A stretch of DNA of 64,000 nucleotides from Arabidopsis thaliana (lineage: Eukaryota > Streptophyta > Magnoliopsida > Brassicales > Brassicaceae). Shown here one piece after another: positions 22,621-34,772 of the stretch (position 1 is its first letter; each line of letters starts with the position of its first letter). The stretch covers positions 12,834,101-12,898,100 of the forward strand of contig NC_003074.8 of assembly GCF_000001735.4 (NCBI RefSeq). The letters run 5' to 3'. Made by a program: the position numbers and the translations under genes. The notes under the pieces were generated by a model. The model saw only the letters and a program-made list of their open reading frames with translations. It was not told the origin of the DNA and ran no database searches.

Positions 22621-24180
22621 GTACATCTTGACTGCCACCGTGGGAGAGTTTCTTTTGAGCGGCCGAAAAGGAGGTTGGTTTATCAGGGAGTGAAACCTAC
22701 CTCAGGGAGTCTCGTCATCTCAGCAGTGCATGCAGAGAAAATGATCGAGAAGAGTTGCGAAGCTTACCTGGTGACAATATCTATGCCGGAGTCTGTGGGG
22801 CAGGTAGCAGTGAGCGACATTCGGGTTGTTCAAGAGTTGGAGGATGTGTTTCAATCGTTGCAGGGATTACCATCATCACGGTCTGATCCTTTCACGATTG
22901 AGTTGGAACCAGGGACAGCGCCGTTGTCTAAGGCACCCTACAGGATGGCTCCAGCAGAGATGGCAGAGCTAAAGAAGCAGCTAGAAGATTTGTTGGGTAA
23001 GGGATTCATTCGTCCTAGTACTTCACCTTGGGGAGCGCCGGTGTTATTTGTGAAGAAGAAAGACGGGACTTTCCGCTTATGTATTGACTACCGGGGGTTG
23101 AACCGGGTCACAGTGAAGAACAAGTACCCTTTGCCAAGGATCGATGAGTTGTTGGATCAGTTGAGGGGTGCTACTTGTTTCTCTAAAATCGATTTGACGT
23201 CGGGTTATCACCAGATCCCGATAGCGGAGGCAGATGTTCGCAAGACTGCTTTCAGGACGAGATATGGACATTTTGAGTTCGTGGTGATGCCTTTCGGTTT
23301 GACTAATGCACCTGCAGCGTTCATGAGGTTGATGAACAGCGTGTTCTTGGAGTTTTTGGATGAGTTTGTGATCATCTTTATTGATGACATTCTGGTGTAT
23401 TCTAAGAGTCCTGAGGAGCATGAGGTACATCTGAGGAGAGTGAAGGAGAAGCTGCGGGAGCAGAAGTTGTTCGCTAAGTTGAGTAAGTGCAGTTTCTGGC
23501 AGAGAGAGATGGGTTTTCTGGGTCACATTGTTTCTGCAGAGGGAGTTTCAGTGGATCTAGAGAAGATTGAGGCTATTAGAGACTGGCCTAGACCGACAAA
23601 TGCCACTAAGATCAGGAGTTTTCTTGGGTTGGCAGGGTATTACAGGAGGTTCGTCAAGGGGTTTGCGAGTATGACACAGCTGATGACTAAGCTGACAGGG
23701 AAGGATGTTTCTTTTGTGTGGTCACCGGAGTGCGAGGAGGGTTTCGTGAGCCTGAAGGAGATGCTGACGAGTACACCAGTGTTAGCATTGCCAGAGCATG
23801 GAGAGCCTTACATGGTGTATACTGATGCCTCGAGAGTTGGTTTGGGTTGTGTTCTGATGTAGCGTGGGAAGGTTATTGCTTATGCATCACGGCAGTTTAG
23901 GAAGCATGAGGGTAACTATCCTACTCACGATTTGGAGATGGCTGCGGTAATCTTTGCCTTGAAGATTTGGAGGTCTTATCTTTATGGCGGGAAAGTGCAG
24001 GTGTTCACAGATCATAAGAGTTTGAAGTATATCTTCACTCAGCCAGAGTTGAACCTGAGGCAGAGGCGTTGGATGGAGCTGGTGGCTGATTATGATCTGG
24101 AGATAGCTTACCATCCTGGTAAGGCTAATGTGGTTGCAGACGCGTTGAGCCGTAAGCGCGTGGGTGCGGCTCTAGGGCAG
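22621..24180 (+). pseudogene. Tekay-like reverse transcriptase and RNase H
   Basis: RT is complete by motif: [60 protein letters not shown] (catalytic DD at about 23383) and [17 protein letters not shown]. RNase H opens [14 protein letters not shown], then TAG at 23860-23862 where CAG (Q) is expected, and continues with [32 protein letters not shown] and VADALSRK. Only the single stop breaks the frame. Confidence 0.92.
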
Positions 24181-25701
24181 AGTGTTGAGGCCTTGGTGAG
24201 TGAGATTGGTGCTTTGCGGTTGTGTGCTGTGGCACGAGAGCCATTGGGATTGGAAGCTGTGGATCGAGCAGATCTTCTGACTAGAGTTCGGTTGGCTCAG
24301 GAGAAGGATGAGGGGTTGATTGCAGCTTCTAAGGCAGAGGGCTTTGAGTATCAGTTTGCAGCTAATGGAACTATCCTTGTGCATGGGCGAGTTTGTGTGC
24401 CTAAAGATGAGGAGTTGCGGCGGGAGATCTTGAGTGAGGCTCATGCGAGCATGTTTTCCATTCATCCAGAAGCGACTAAGATGTACCGAGACCTCAAGCG
24501 GTACTATCAGTGGGTCGGGATGAAGAGGGATGTAGCTAAGTGGGTTGCAGAGTGCGATGTTTGCCAGTTAGTTAAGGCTGAGCATCAGGTGTCGGGTGGC
24601 CTGTTGCAGAGTTTACCCATTCCTGAGTGGAAGTGGGATTTTATCACGATGGATTTCGTGGTTAGGTTGCCTGTGTCGCGAACCAAAGATGTTATTTGGG
24701 TGATCGTGGACCGTCTTACTAAGTCAGCACATTTTCTGGCCATCAGAAAAACCGATGGAGCGACGGTGTTGGCTAAGAAATATGTGAGCGAGATCGTGAA
24801 GTTGCATGGAGTACCTGTGAGTATTGTGTCAGACAGGGATTCCAAGTTTACTTCTGCATTTTGGAGAGCCTTTCAGGCAGAGATGGGCACTAAGGTGCAG
24901 ATGAGCACGGCTTCTCATCCACAGACAGATGGGCAATCTGAGAGGACTATTCAGACGCTTGAGGATATGTTGCGGATGTGTGTCTTTGATTGGGGAGGTC
25001 ATTGGGCGGATCACTTGAGTCTGGTAGAGTTTGCTTATAACAACATCTATCAGGCGAGTATTGGGATGGCTCCTTTTGAGGCGTTGTACGGGAGGCCATG
25101 CAGGACACCGTTATGCTGGACCCAAGTGGGGGAGAGGAGCATATATGGTGCAGATTATGTTCAGGAAACCACGGAGAGGATCCGGATTCTTAAGCTGAAC
25201 ATGAAGGAAGCTCAGGATCGACAGCGGAGTTATGCTGACAAGAGGAGGAGAGAGCTTGAGTTTGAGGTTGGGGACATAGTGTATCTCAAGATGGCCATGT
25301 TGCGAGGTCCGAATAGGTTTATCTCAAAGACTAAGTTGAGTCCGAGATACATGGGTCCGTTCAGGATTGTTGAGAGGGTGGGACCAGTGGCATACAGGTT
25401 AGAGTTGCCTGATGTTATGCGTGCGTTTCACAAGGTCTTTCATGTGTCGATGCTGAGGAAGTGTCTTCACAAGGATGATGAGGTGTTGGCTAAGATTCCA
25501 GAGGATCTTCAGCCCAACATGACTTTGGAGGCGAGACAGGTGAGGGTTCTCGAGAGGAGGATCAAGGAACTTCGGCGAAAGAAGATTCCTTTGATCAAAG
25601 TCATGTGGGACTGCGATGGTGTGACAGAGGAGACTTGGGAGCCAGAGGCGAGGATGAAGGCAAGGTTCAAAAAGTGGTTCGAAAAGCAAGTTGCTGCATG
25701 A
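24181..25701 (+). CDS. Tekay-like integrase with C-terminal chromodomain-like segment
   Basis: The frame is open through the end of pol (open since 23863). Zinc-binding part: [20 protein letters not shown] (HH) and CDVCQLVK (CC). Catalytic core: [13 protein letters not shown] (D), [16 protein letters not shown] (D) and [13 protein letters not shown] (E). GPF/Y region: [20 protein letters not shown]. The C-terminus has VSMLRKC and a chromodomain-like [20 protein letters not shown], which in this clade targets integration to modified histones. Only the upstream TAG at 23860 separates it from RT. Confidence 0.9.
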   Translation, partial: SVEALVSEIGALRLCAVAREPLGLEAVDRADLLTRVRLAQEKDEGLIAASKAEGFEYQFAANGTILVHGRVCVPKDEELRREILSEAHASMFSIHPEATKMYRDLKRYYQWVGMKRDVAKWVAECDVCQLVKAEHQVSGGLLQSLPIPEWKWDFITMDFVVRLPVSRTKDVIWVIVDRLTKSAHFLAIRKTDGATVLAKKYVSEIVKLHGVPVSIVSDRDSKFTSAFWRAFQAEMGTKVQMSTASHPQTDGQSERTIQTLEDMLRMCVFDWGGHWADHLSLVEFAYNNIYQASIGMAPFEALYGRPCRTPLCWTQVGERSIYGADYVQETTERIRILKLNMKEAQDRQRSYADKRRRELEFEVGDIVYLKMAMLRGPNRFISKTKLSPRYMGPFRIVERVGPVAYRLELPDVMRAFHKVFHVSMLRKCLHKDDEVLAKIPEDLQPNMTLEARQVRVLERRIKELRRKKIPLIKVMWDCDGVTEETWEPEARMKARFKKWFEKQVAA

Positions 25702-26608
25702 GTTTGCCTATTCTTGGTTTCCAGTTTCAGTGTTATTGAGTTTTTGAGCTTTTGAGTTGTTGTTCTTATTTCTCTTTCATTTGTATTTTCGTTTGGAGTT
25801 GTAACGATCATGACATTTGATGATTAATAAGATGAGTATTTTTTCTTGGATTTGACTTGAGTTGTCTTATTTAAGAATGTGTTGTGCGGTTTCCAAAAAT
25901 GGAAAGTTTCCTACAAAGGACTTGTCTATTTTTGGAAAGTTTGAGTAAACAACCTAAGAGAAAGGTGTGTTTACGAGATGGCCGGGAGTTGGTCATAAGG
26001 ATGTTCTCGAGGGGATATGATGGATGGGGAGGCATAGAGGTGTCTTACGCGAATCCATGAGAGAGTCTGGAGATATGTTCGGAAGCGTTTAGTATTGTTG
26101 CTCGAGGGACATGAGGGTCTCAACGACTCGTGAGGAGCGGGGTATGCTCCTGAGGTACCGGTAACTCGAGGGACATGGTGTCTTTAGAGTACGAGGGGTA
26201 CGGTGGCTTCGGGTGACGATCCGAGAGCACGCTTTAGGGTGACGACCCGAGAGCGAGTTTTGTGGTATTATTTTCTCCATGTGTCGTAACTCGATGACTT
26301 TGTGGCTGAGAGTGAGCCGACACAACTCAGGGTTTGACTTTGACTGGGGAAGATAATACGTGTGATACCCGAGATACCGTAGGCCGAGGCCTGAGAGTGA
26401 CGGTTTATACACGAAGATTGCGGTCCGAGAGTGGAGAGTGAGTTGTGAGCAACAATGACTAGTAAATCGCGAGTATATCGACTGGATAGAGAGACCTAGA
26501 GGGGGTCTGGTTGGAGGGAGTGCGGACCGTAGTGATGGTTGCACGGAGTTCCTCGGAGTGGAAGGGTGAAGCTAGATTCGAGGACGAATCTATGTTAGTG
26601 GGGAGAAT
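25702..26608 (+). other. Tekay-like 3' untranslated region and polypurine tract
   Basis: About 900 bases without a conserved ORF, containing short repeated phrases (GAGGGACATG, CGACCCGAGAG / CGATCCGAGAG). The purine-rich TAGTGGGGAGAAT at 26596-26608 just before the 3' LTR is the likely plus-strand primer site. Confidence 0.7.
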
Positions 26609-27762
26609 TGTAACGCCCGTGAATCGGAAAATCGGTTAGGGTTTGTTTTTAAATTATCCGGTTTAATTGGTTGGGTTAATTGGAAACCCTAGAGTGTGCC
26701 TATAAAAGAAGGAAACTCGAAATTGGGGCTTTAATTAGCCACTTTTTGTTTTTTAAAGGAGAAAAAGAGAGAAAAAGAGAAGGAGCAGAATCGTTAGGGT
26801 TTGTGAGAAACCAGTTTCGTCATATCAAATCGTGGTAAAAGGTAACGAAATGTGGTAGAGTTATTCCCAAGTCGTTTATCGTTATTCTCCAGTTTACAGA
26901 ACTGGATTTGGATTAAAATTGGTTGAGTTATTCGCAGTTTCGTGAGACACGTTTTCTCATACTCGAATTAGGACCAGCGGAGATTGAAATACAGATCGTG
27001 GTATCATCTGTTTTCTGATCGGGACGATATTTTGTGGGAAGCTTCGTGACGTCTAGGGCTAGCGTTTCACCGGAGTGATTTAATAGTTAACGGTTAGTTT
27101 GTATTTTAGGGTTTCGTATTTGAGGTTGTCTGTTTCTGTTTTTCATGTCCAGTTTGCTTCAAGGTTGCTTTTGGTTGTGACTTGTTGTAGGACAGTTCTG
27201 GACTGTTTCAGACGCAAGGAGAGTCTCTCCTGGGTTTAGTTATTGTTAGGATCAATTTGTTAAGGTGAGTGCGTGACCATGAGCTTATCTGAGCGATTGA
27301 GTTATATGATTTGTTTTATGTGATGATATGTAGGTGTGGTGAATGTGTGTTTGGGTGAATTGTTCAAGGACTGGTTTGTTTATGTTGTATTTTTTATTAT
27401 ACCCTTTTATTTGCTTGTGTGTATAGCTCATAGATGGGAGGATCGCCTCACTAAGTATTTGTGATAATACTTACGCATCTCATTGTGTTGTTGATGCAGG
27501 TAAAGATAAAGTGTGATCGTGGAATCATGGCAAGGAAGAGAGGATGATTTAGGAACTCGTTTGTTTTATTTTTGTGTTTTTGGTTATTGGAACCCGGTTA
27601 GGATTGTTAGTTATTCTTGATTTTGTTGGTCAAATTATTTATTTATTCATAAAATAGTATTTTTGACTTGCGATTTAATTGTTATTTTATTGGTTGGTTT
27701 AATTAGATATTTATGGGAATATTTAATTATATTTTAAAAAAAAAATGGGTCGGGTTGTTTCA
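26609..27762 (+). repeat. 3' LTR of the Tekay-like element
   Basis: Starts TGTAACGCCCGT, ends TTGTTTCA, followed by the GGGAG duplication. TATA box at about 26699-26708. Close match to the 5' LTR over its whole length. Confidence 0.95.
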
Positions 27763-29895
27763 GGGAGATCCCCTTTCACCTTATATTTTTATCCTATGCA
27801 GTGAGGTGCTCTCCGGTTTATGCATTAAGGCTCAGGGAAATGGTTACCTTCCGGGACTGAGGGTTGCAAAAGGAAGTCCCCGAGTCAACCATCTCCTTTT
27901 TGCAGACGACACGATGTTTTTCTGCCGATCCGACCAATAGAGCTGCCTCAAGCTAAAGAAGATCCTGCATAAATATGAGATTGCTTCAGGACAACGGATC
28001 AATTATGAAAAGTCAGCCATTACTTTCTCACATAAAACCAAAAATGATACAAGAGATATTGCAAAAAGGATCCTGTGAATTCAGAAAGAGGGTGGACAAG
28101 GTAAGTACCTAGGTCTACCGGAACTCTTTGGGAGAAAGAAGAAGGACTTGTTTAGCCTAATTGTTGACCGCATAAAACAGAAGGCGCTTGGCTGGTCCTC
28201 CAGATTTCTTTCAACTGTTGGGAAATTAACCATGCTCAAATCTGTTTTAGCAGCTATCCCCACCTATACAATGACCTACTTCCAACTCCCAAACTCCCTA
28301 CACAAACGCATTCAGTCAGCTCTTACAAGGTTTTGGTGGGATGCCAACTCAGAAAAGAAAAAGATGAGCTGGATTTCTTGGAGAAAGATGACTAAATCAT
28401 TCAAAATGGGTGGACTGGGCTTTAGAGATATTAAAACATTCAATTCTGCTCTATTAGCTAAACTTAGCTGGCGCATCCTTCAAAATCCCTCCTGTTTGCT
28501 GGCTCGGGTGTTTACAGGAAAGTATTGCCAAAACAGAAGCTTCTTGGATTGTTTTGTTCCTTCTTCAGCTTCTTACGGGTGGCGTAGTATCTGTGTGGGA
28601 CGTGACCTACTTAAACCACATATTGGGAAGATCATTGGCACCGGTGAAACTACTTCTGTGTGGACCGCGCCTTGGCTCTCACTTTCTACTCCGCTAGCCC
28701 CTATGGGACCTCCAACAGCTGATTCCCAAGACTTGACGGTTGAAGAGCTTCGAGATCCTATCACTCTGGAATGGAACAAACTCTTGATAAGAAGACTCTT
28801 ACCAGCTTATGAGAAGGCTATTCTTAAGTTGAGACCGAGTTTCAAAGGGGCAGCTGATACCTGGGCTTGGTTGCCTACTTCTACAGGGGAATACTCAGTT
28901 AAGTGGGGGTATTTTGAGGCTCTTCAGGAGACCCCTCTGGAAGATGATCCCACTTACCCCCATCCTCCATCTGACTTCAGCTGGAAAGCCAACATCTGGT
29001 CAACTAAAAGCTCACCAAAATCGAAAATGTTATTGTGGAAAGCAGCATAGAACGCCTTACCAGTTGGGGAAAATCTTAAGTTTAGAAAGATAAATGATAC
29101 TGCAGGTTGCCCTCATTGTCGAGCTGAGGAGACAGTTGTGCATCTTTTCTTCAAATGCTCTTTTGCCAAGAGTCTCTGGGACAAAGCCCCCTGAATAAAG
29201 CTCTAAACCTCACCCGTATTGAATCTATTCAAGAAGGGATCTCTTTGGCTTCAAAGCTAACTTGTCTTCCCCCTTCAGGAATCGGAGAAGGTCCCATGTT
29301 CCCTTGGATCTTTTGGGCGCTTTGGACTTCCAGGAATCAGAGAATCTTTAACAATAAGCAGATCTCTGTTGAGGAAACCCTTCTCTCCTCGATCCTTAGG
29401 GCTCAAGAATGGCAGATAGCGCAACAAAGCTCTCTTTCCCCAAAACCCCATTCAATCCCAAAGACGACCCTTCCCCGAGCTTCAAATTCTCTGTTTTGTT
29501 GCACAGATGCTGCTTGGATTGCAGATGGAAGAGCTTGACTGGGCTGGATCTTTTCGGACAATCAAAGAACGAGTATCCTCCATGGTTTGGCGACCCTCTC
29601 CAATGTCCAATCTCCTCTGTTAGCCGAAGCGTTCGCAACTCTAGCTGTTGTTCGAGTTGCAATCGAATCGGGGCTTACAGATCTTCAATTCGCTTCCGAC
29701 TCGTTGATACTTCTCAAAGCGCTTCACTCTGAGCTTCCTCACAAGGAGCTTCACGCGATTCATCATGACATCCTGCATCTTTCCTCTTGTTTCAATTCCC
29801 TCTCGTTTAATTTCATTCCGCGCGATCAGAATCGCTTGGCTGATTCTCTTGCTAGATCAGCTTTTTCATCAGTTTGTAACTCGAATGTTCACTAA
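27763..29895 (+). pseudogene. LINE ORF2, 3' part: RT, zinc-binding region and RNase H
   Basis: Continues the interrupted RT: GDPLSPYIFILCSEVLSGL and the catalytic HLLFADDTMFFC, with a TAG near 27940 and a TGA near 28077. The thumb and post-RT region are open from 28148 to 29050 (LGWSSRFLSTVGKLTMLKSV, FWWDANSEKKKMSW). Then a stop near 29050, a CPHCRAEETVVHLFFKC zf-RVT motif, and a frameshift near 29190. The RNase H domain (CTDAAWIADGRA, FASDSLILLKALH, RDQNRLADSLAR) ends in TAA at 29893-29895. The C-terminal RNase H is typical of plant L1 elements. Confidence 0.85.
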
Positions 29896-29919
29896 GTAAT
29901 GAAGTATTTTGTGCCCAAA

Positions 29920-29942
29920 AAAAAAAAAAAAAAGAAAAAAAA
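29920..29942 (+). other. LINE poly-A tail
   Basis: Nearly pure A run with one G, between the ORF2 3' end and the right copy of the target duplication, marking target-primed insertion. Confidence 0.9.
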
Positions 29943-29957
29943 AGAGACCATTTCTCA

Positions 29958-30460
29958 TATATTAATGCTTGGGCCTCGGAAATGGAAAATAAATAGGCTA
30001 CCAATCCCATGTTCCAATTCATACATATATTCTCTGTGGTAGTTTTGGACCTTTGGTATCTTTCATTTCAGTTTTGATGATTCCAAATAGGTTCTAATCA
30101 AGAATATAATATAGGGGAGGTTGTTAACAGACATGCAAATGTCTAGCTATTATTATGTATAAAAAATTAGTGACCGTATTCGTATGTCATTTTTCTTGTC
30201 CCATAATTCCATTAGTATTAATTAAATCTTTAATGGCTGGTAAGATAGGTCTCTTATTCGAAAAAAGTTTTGGTTCTGATTAATTTTACTTAGTTACTTA
30301 TAAAGTTACAATCATCCTATACATTTTCGAGTTAAACAGGGGATTAACTCTATTTCATTTTATTTATATTATTTTTTATTTTTTATTTAAATTTTTAACT
30401 AAAAAGTAAGCAGATATAGTGGAAGTTCATTTGTTTCAATAGTTAACCAAAAGTTTATTA
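29958..30460. repeat. 2.05-kb tandem repeat, copy A, right part
   Basis: Continuation of the copy interrupted at 15639. It matches the right ends of copies B and C (ATTAATGCTTGGGCCTCGGAAATGG, given here in words as the 'GGGCCTCGGAAATGG' block, and TCAAGAATATAATATAGG). Confidence 0.88.
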
Positions 30461-32515
30461 ATACTTCTACACCTACGTTTGGAGTTCAAGTCCCAGAAAA
30501 CAAAGCAGTTTCTTTTATATTAATGATGCAAACCTTATCGGAGGTCTACGGGGGGGGGGGGGGGGGGGGGCATAAAGAGCATGTCCTTCACATGGATGTT
30601 CGTACATGCATGACCTTCTGTTGAAGGTCTGAGTGTGTCAAGGAGAGCTGTGCCGTGAAACCATTGTTTGGAGAAGCTGTTCATCATAATTGCATATGTT
30701 ACAAGTAGTTAAATATCATCATAATATGATTAGATTAAATATCACAAGTAATAATGTAATAACATGACAAAAAAAAAAGAATGCAGACAATAAGCTTTTG
30801 AAATGCATAAATATAATATTTCTATACTAAAGCAGAGTAATTCAAGAGACTATTTTAACAATAAATAATACTTCAATAATACAAAATGATTCTAATAAAA
30901 ACAGAGGATTAGAGTACTTTAATTTTGACAAAATAAAACATGAGAAATTTTACAAACAATGAAGCTTTAAATGCTATATTTGTATCTGAAAAGTATTTAC
31001 AGTCTTAAAAACGATGTTACTAATCAATAAAGCTTCGACTTTTAATTAATGGACGTTTAAATCGTCAACTTTTAAAAATATCATTAAATGCCTAACTATT
31101 CACTGACTTCATGATTAAATGGTTAACTTATGACGAGTATGCTATTTGAACGTCTACATTTTAATAGTTGGCTTTTTCTATTTTTCCATTTTTATATATA
31201 CTAGGTTAAAACCCATGTTGTATCATAGTTTAGTAATAAAATAAAATATTTTACTTTTAGACACCATAAAATATAATATTAATAAAATTAATTTTTATTT
31301 AAAATTATAAAATTTATGTCTTATCATCTAATAATTAATAGTTAATTGAGATGGTAAGGTAAAATTAAAATTTTATTTTTGTTGTCAGATGTGAGTGTGA
31401 AATAACAACATTAAATATTTTGGATATTAAATTGCAAAGTCTTATTATTTTGTGTATTTTTCTTCCGAACAAAAATAATTAGGTATTAAATATAGAAATA
31501 AAAATTAATTGAGGTTTTTTTGGGTGTTTGCCCTTAATTAATATGAGCCTATGTTATATTGTTATGGGGGCATCTAATAGCTCTTCCCAACGAGTATATT
31601 AGGAACACCTTTTATTTTTGTAGGAACATATATTCAACGTTTACCATACAAATAATACAATGACAAAACTAATCCAATGATCAATCTGCTGGCACATGGG
31701 TTTTATAATTATCACAAATTTCTACATTTCTTTACTATACTTGTACCATTACAAATTTTCAAATTAAGGAAACTGAATATAAGAAAATGTTTAGCATTCA
31801 TCCGCCTAATAAGTTTTTTTTTATATTCTTGTTCTTTACATGTAAATCAATTTACGTCGTAATATATATGTTCATTAATCATAATCATATCAGCAGTGTA
31901 TAATGAAGTAAATACTAGTTAATTATATTCAGTTTTAGTTTTCGTACTTCATCCGTTTAAAAAAATATTTTAGATAAAGTCCAAAAATTAAAATATCATA
32001 AACCATTTCTCATATATTAATGCATGGGCCTCGGAAATGGAGAGTAAATAGGCCACCAATCCCATATTCCAATTCATACATATATTCTTTGTGGTAGTTT
32101 TGGACCTTTGGTATCTTTCATTTCAGTTTCGATGATTCCAAATTGGTTCTGATCAAGAATATAATATAGGGGAAGGTTGTTAACAGACATGCAAATATCT
32201 AGCTGTTATTATATATAAAGAAAGTTTGTGATCATATTCGTATGTCATTTTTCATGTCCCAAATTTCATGAGTATTAATTAAATCTTTAATGGCTGATAC
32301 GATAGGTCTCTTATTCGAAAAAAGTTTTGGTTCTGATTAATTTTACTTACTTACAAAGTTACAATTATCCTATACATTTTCGAGTTAAACATGGGATTAA
32401 CTCTATTTTATTTTACTAGTATAATTTTTGTTTTTTTATTTAATTTTTAACTAAAAAGTAAGCAGATATAGTGGAGGTCCATTTGTTTCAATATTTAACC
32501 AAAAGTTTATTAATA
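30461..32515. repeat. 2.05-kb tandem repeat, copy B
   Basis: Complete unit of about 2055 bases with the same landmarks in the same order as copies A and C. Unusual feature: a 21-base G tract at 30550-30570 in place of the AGAGTGCG-like sequence of the other copies. No protein or RNA gene is recognised; a GTTCAAGTCC phrase near the start resembles a Pol III B box. Confidence 0.9.
30550..30570 (+). repeat. Poly-G tract of 21 bases
   Basis: Uninterrupted G run within copy B of the 2-kb repeat; absent from copies A and C. Could be a real homopolymer expansion or a sequencing/assembly artefact. Confidence 0.95.
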
Positions 32516-34212
32516 GTTCTACACCTAAGTTTAGAGTTCAAGTCCCAGAAAATAAAGCAGTTTCTTATATATTAATTGTGCAAGCCTTATCGGAGGTCTA
32601 GAGTGCGCATGAAGAATATGTCCATCACATGGATGTCATACATGCAGGACCTTCCGTTGAAGGTCAGAGTGTGTCAAGGAGAGATGTGCTGTGAAACCAT
32701 TGTTCGGAGAAGCTGTTCATCATAATTACATATGTTACAAGTGGTTAAATATCATCATAATATGATTAGATTAAATATCACTAGTAATAATATAATAACA
32801 TGACAAAAAAAGAATGCAGACAATAAACTTTTGAAATGCATAAATATAATATTTCAATACTAAAGCAGAGTAATTCAAGAGACCATTTTAACAACAAATA
32901 ATACTTCAGCAATACAAAATGATTCCAATAAAAACAGAGCATTAGAGTACTTTAATTTTGACAAAATAAAACATGAGAAATTTAACAAAGAGTGAAGCTT
33001 TAAATGCTATATTTATATTTTAAAAGTATTTACAGTCTTAAAAACGATGTTACTAATCAATAAAGCTTCGACTTTTAAATTAAGGACGTTTAAATCTTCA
33101 ATTTTTAAAAATGTCATTAAAGGCCTAACTATTCGCTGACTTTATGATTAAATGGTTAACTTATAACGAGTATGCATTTTAAACATCTACAATTTGAAAG
33201 TTGGCTTTCTCTATTTTTTTCCATTTTTATATATACTAGGTTCAAACCCACGTTGTATCGTAGGTTATTAAGAAAATAAAATATTTTATGTTTAGACACC
33301 ATAAAATGAAATATTAATAAAATTAATTTTTATCCAAAATTATAAAATTAATGTCATATCATGTAATAATTAATAGTTAATTGAGATGATAAGGGTACAA
33401 TTGGAATTTTATTTTTGTTGTCAGATGTGAGTGAGAAAATAACAACAATTAATATTTTGGATATTAAATTGCAAAGTTTTATTACTTCGTGTATTTTTCT
33501 TCCAAACAAAAATAATTGGATATTAAACGTCTAAATAAAAATTAGTTCAGGTTTTTTTGGGTTTTTCTTTAATTAATATGAGCCTACTTTAGATTGTTAT
33601 GGAAGCATCTAATAGCTCTTTCTAACGAGTATATTAGGAACAAATTTTGGGTTTTTAGGAACATATATTCAACGTTAACCATACAAATAATACAATGACA
33701 AAACTAATCCAATGATCTATCAGCTGGCACATCAGTTTAATAATTAACACAAGTTTCTACATTTTTTTTACTATACTTGTACCATTATAAATTTTCAAAT
33801 TAAGGAAACTGAATATAATAAAATGTTTAGCATTCATCCGCCTAATAAGTTTTTTTTTATATTTTTCTTCTTTACATGTAAATCAATTTACGTTGTAAGA
33901 TATATGTTCATTAATCATAATCATATAAGCAGTGTATAATTAAGCATACACTAGTTAATTATATTCATGTTTTAATTATACACATGTACTTCATCCATTT
34001 AAAAAAATGTTTTAGATAAAATCCAAAAATTAAAATATTTGAGACCATTTCTCATATATTAATGCTTGGGCCTCAGAAATGGAGAGTAAATAGGTCACCA
34101 ATCCCATGTTCCAATTCATACATATATTCTTTGTGGTAGTTTTGGATTTTTGGTATTTTTCATTTCAGTTTGGATGATTCCAAATAGGTTCTCATCAAGA
34201 ATATAATATAGA
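32516..34212. repeat. 2.05-kb tandem repeat, copy C, 3'-truncated
   Basis: Matches copies A and B up to TCAAGAATATAATATAG at about 34196-34212, then switches to unrelated sequence leading to the DUF1985 gene. About 350 bases of the unit are missing. Confidence 0.88.
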
Positions 34213-34772
34213 ATATTAGGCAATGGTTCACTTTTTTGAGTCTCAATTAGGCAATAGAGCACTTGGAAGGGAGTAAACACTTTTTAAAGTTGTTTTACCA
34301 TAATTCCCTCAAATCTCAGTTAACCATAGTTACTTTCCTCTTGTTGAGGAATTAAATAATATTTTTAACAGTCTTCGTAAAGTAAAACGACCCGACGAAT
34401 TGTTCATTACTTTGACCTAAGTGTGAAATTATTCCTGCGACTGTGTTGAAATTAACCTCTGTATCTTGGGTTCGCAATCCGTAATTCCTCGCCCAGTAAA
34501 TCAGATTCATCTTCCTAGTTTGCAATCCGTAATTAATCTCCCGACATTGAAATCCCTCGTTATTACTTTTCACTCAGTTCAGAAAAAATAACAGGTAATC
34601 GTCTATGTTTTTCTTTGTTCTACTACCAATTACAGTTATCTTTTCGTTTTATCCATTGTTGTTCTAAAACTTCTTTACCAATTAGGTAATTTTCTCTTTT
34701 ATCCATTGTTGTTCTAAAATCTCAGTTCCAGATTGGTAATTTTCTCTTTACAAATTGTCCCTTTGATTGCAG
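34213..34772. other. Leader region of the DUF1985 gene, no ORF
   Basis: Unique sequence after the tandem repeat. It has a partly duplicated phrase (ATTTTCTCTTTTATCCATTG near 34690, echoed at 34738). A pyrimidine-rich run and TTGATTGCAG before 34773 form a likely splice acceptor. No terminal inverted repeat could be proved. Confidence 0.4.

Larger units (their letters stand above)
19495..27762 (+). mobile_element. Ty3/Gypsy chromovirus, Tekay/Del-like, with both LTRs
   Basis: 8268 bp from TGTAACGCCC to TTTCA, flanked by a 5-bp GGGAG duplication. It has 1155- and 1154-bp LTRs, an initiator-tRNA-Met primer site, gag with two zinc knuckles, protease, RT, RNase H, integrase and a C-terminal chromodomain-like segment. 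Long LTRs, the Met primer and the C-terminal [18 protein letters not shown] stretch point to the Tekay/Del clade. Inactive because of three premature stops and a gag frameshift, but otherwise well preserved. It sits in the RT gene of a LINE in the same orientation. Confidence 0.93.
15640..29942 (+). mobile_element. L1-type LINE retrotransposon, split by a Gypsy element
   Basis: Non-LTR retrotransposon with ORF1 (nucleic-acid-binding), ORF2 (endonuclease, reverse transcriptase, zinc-finger region, RNase H) and a poly-A tail (29920-29942). A perfect 15-bp target duplication flanks it. Removing the nested LTR element leaves about 6.03 kb, near full length for plant L1. ORF1 has several in-frame stops and ORF2 several stops, frameshifts and a deletion, so it is dead. 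Confidence 0.93.

Noticed and set aside
34352..34573. 73-codon minus-strand ORF upstream of the DUF1985 gene
   Set aside because: No recognisable motif, and it lies within the leader of a plus-strand gene.
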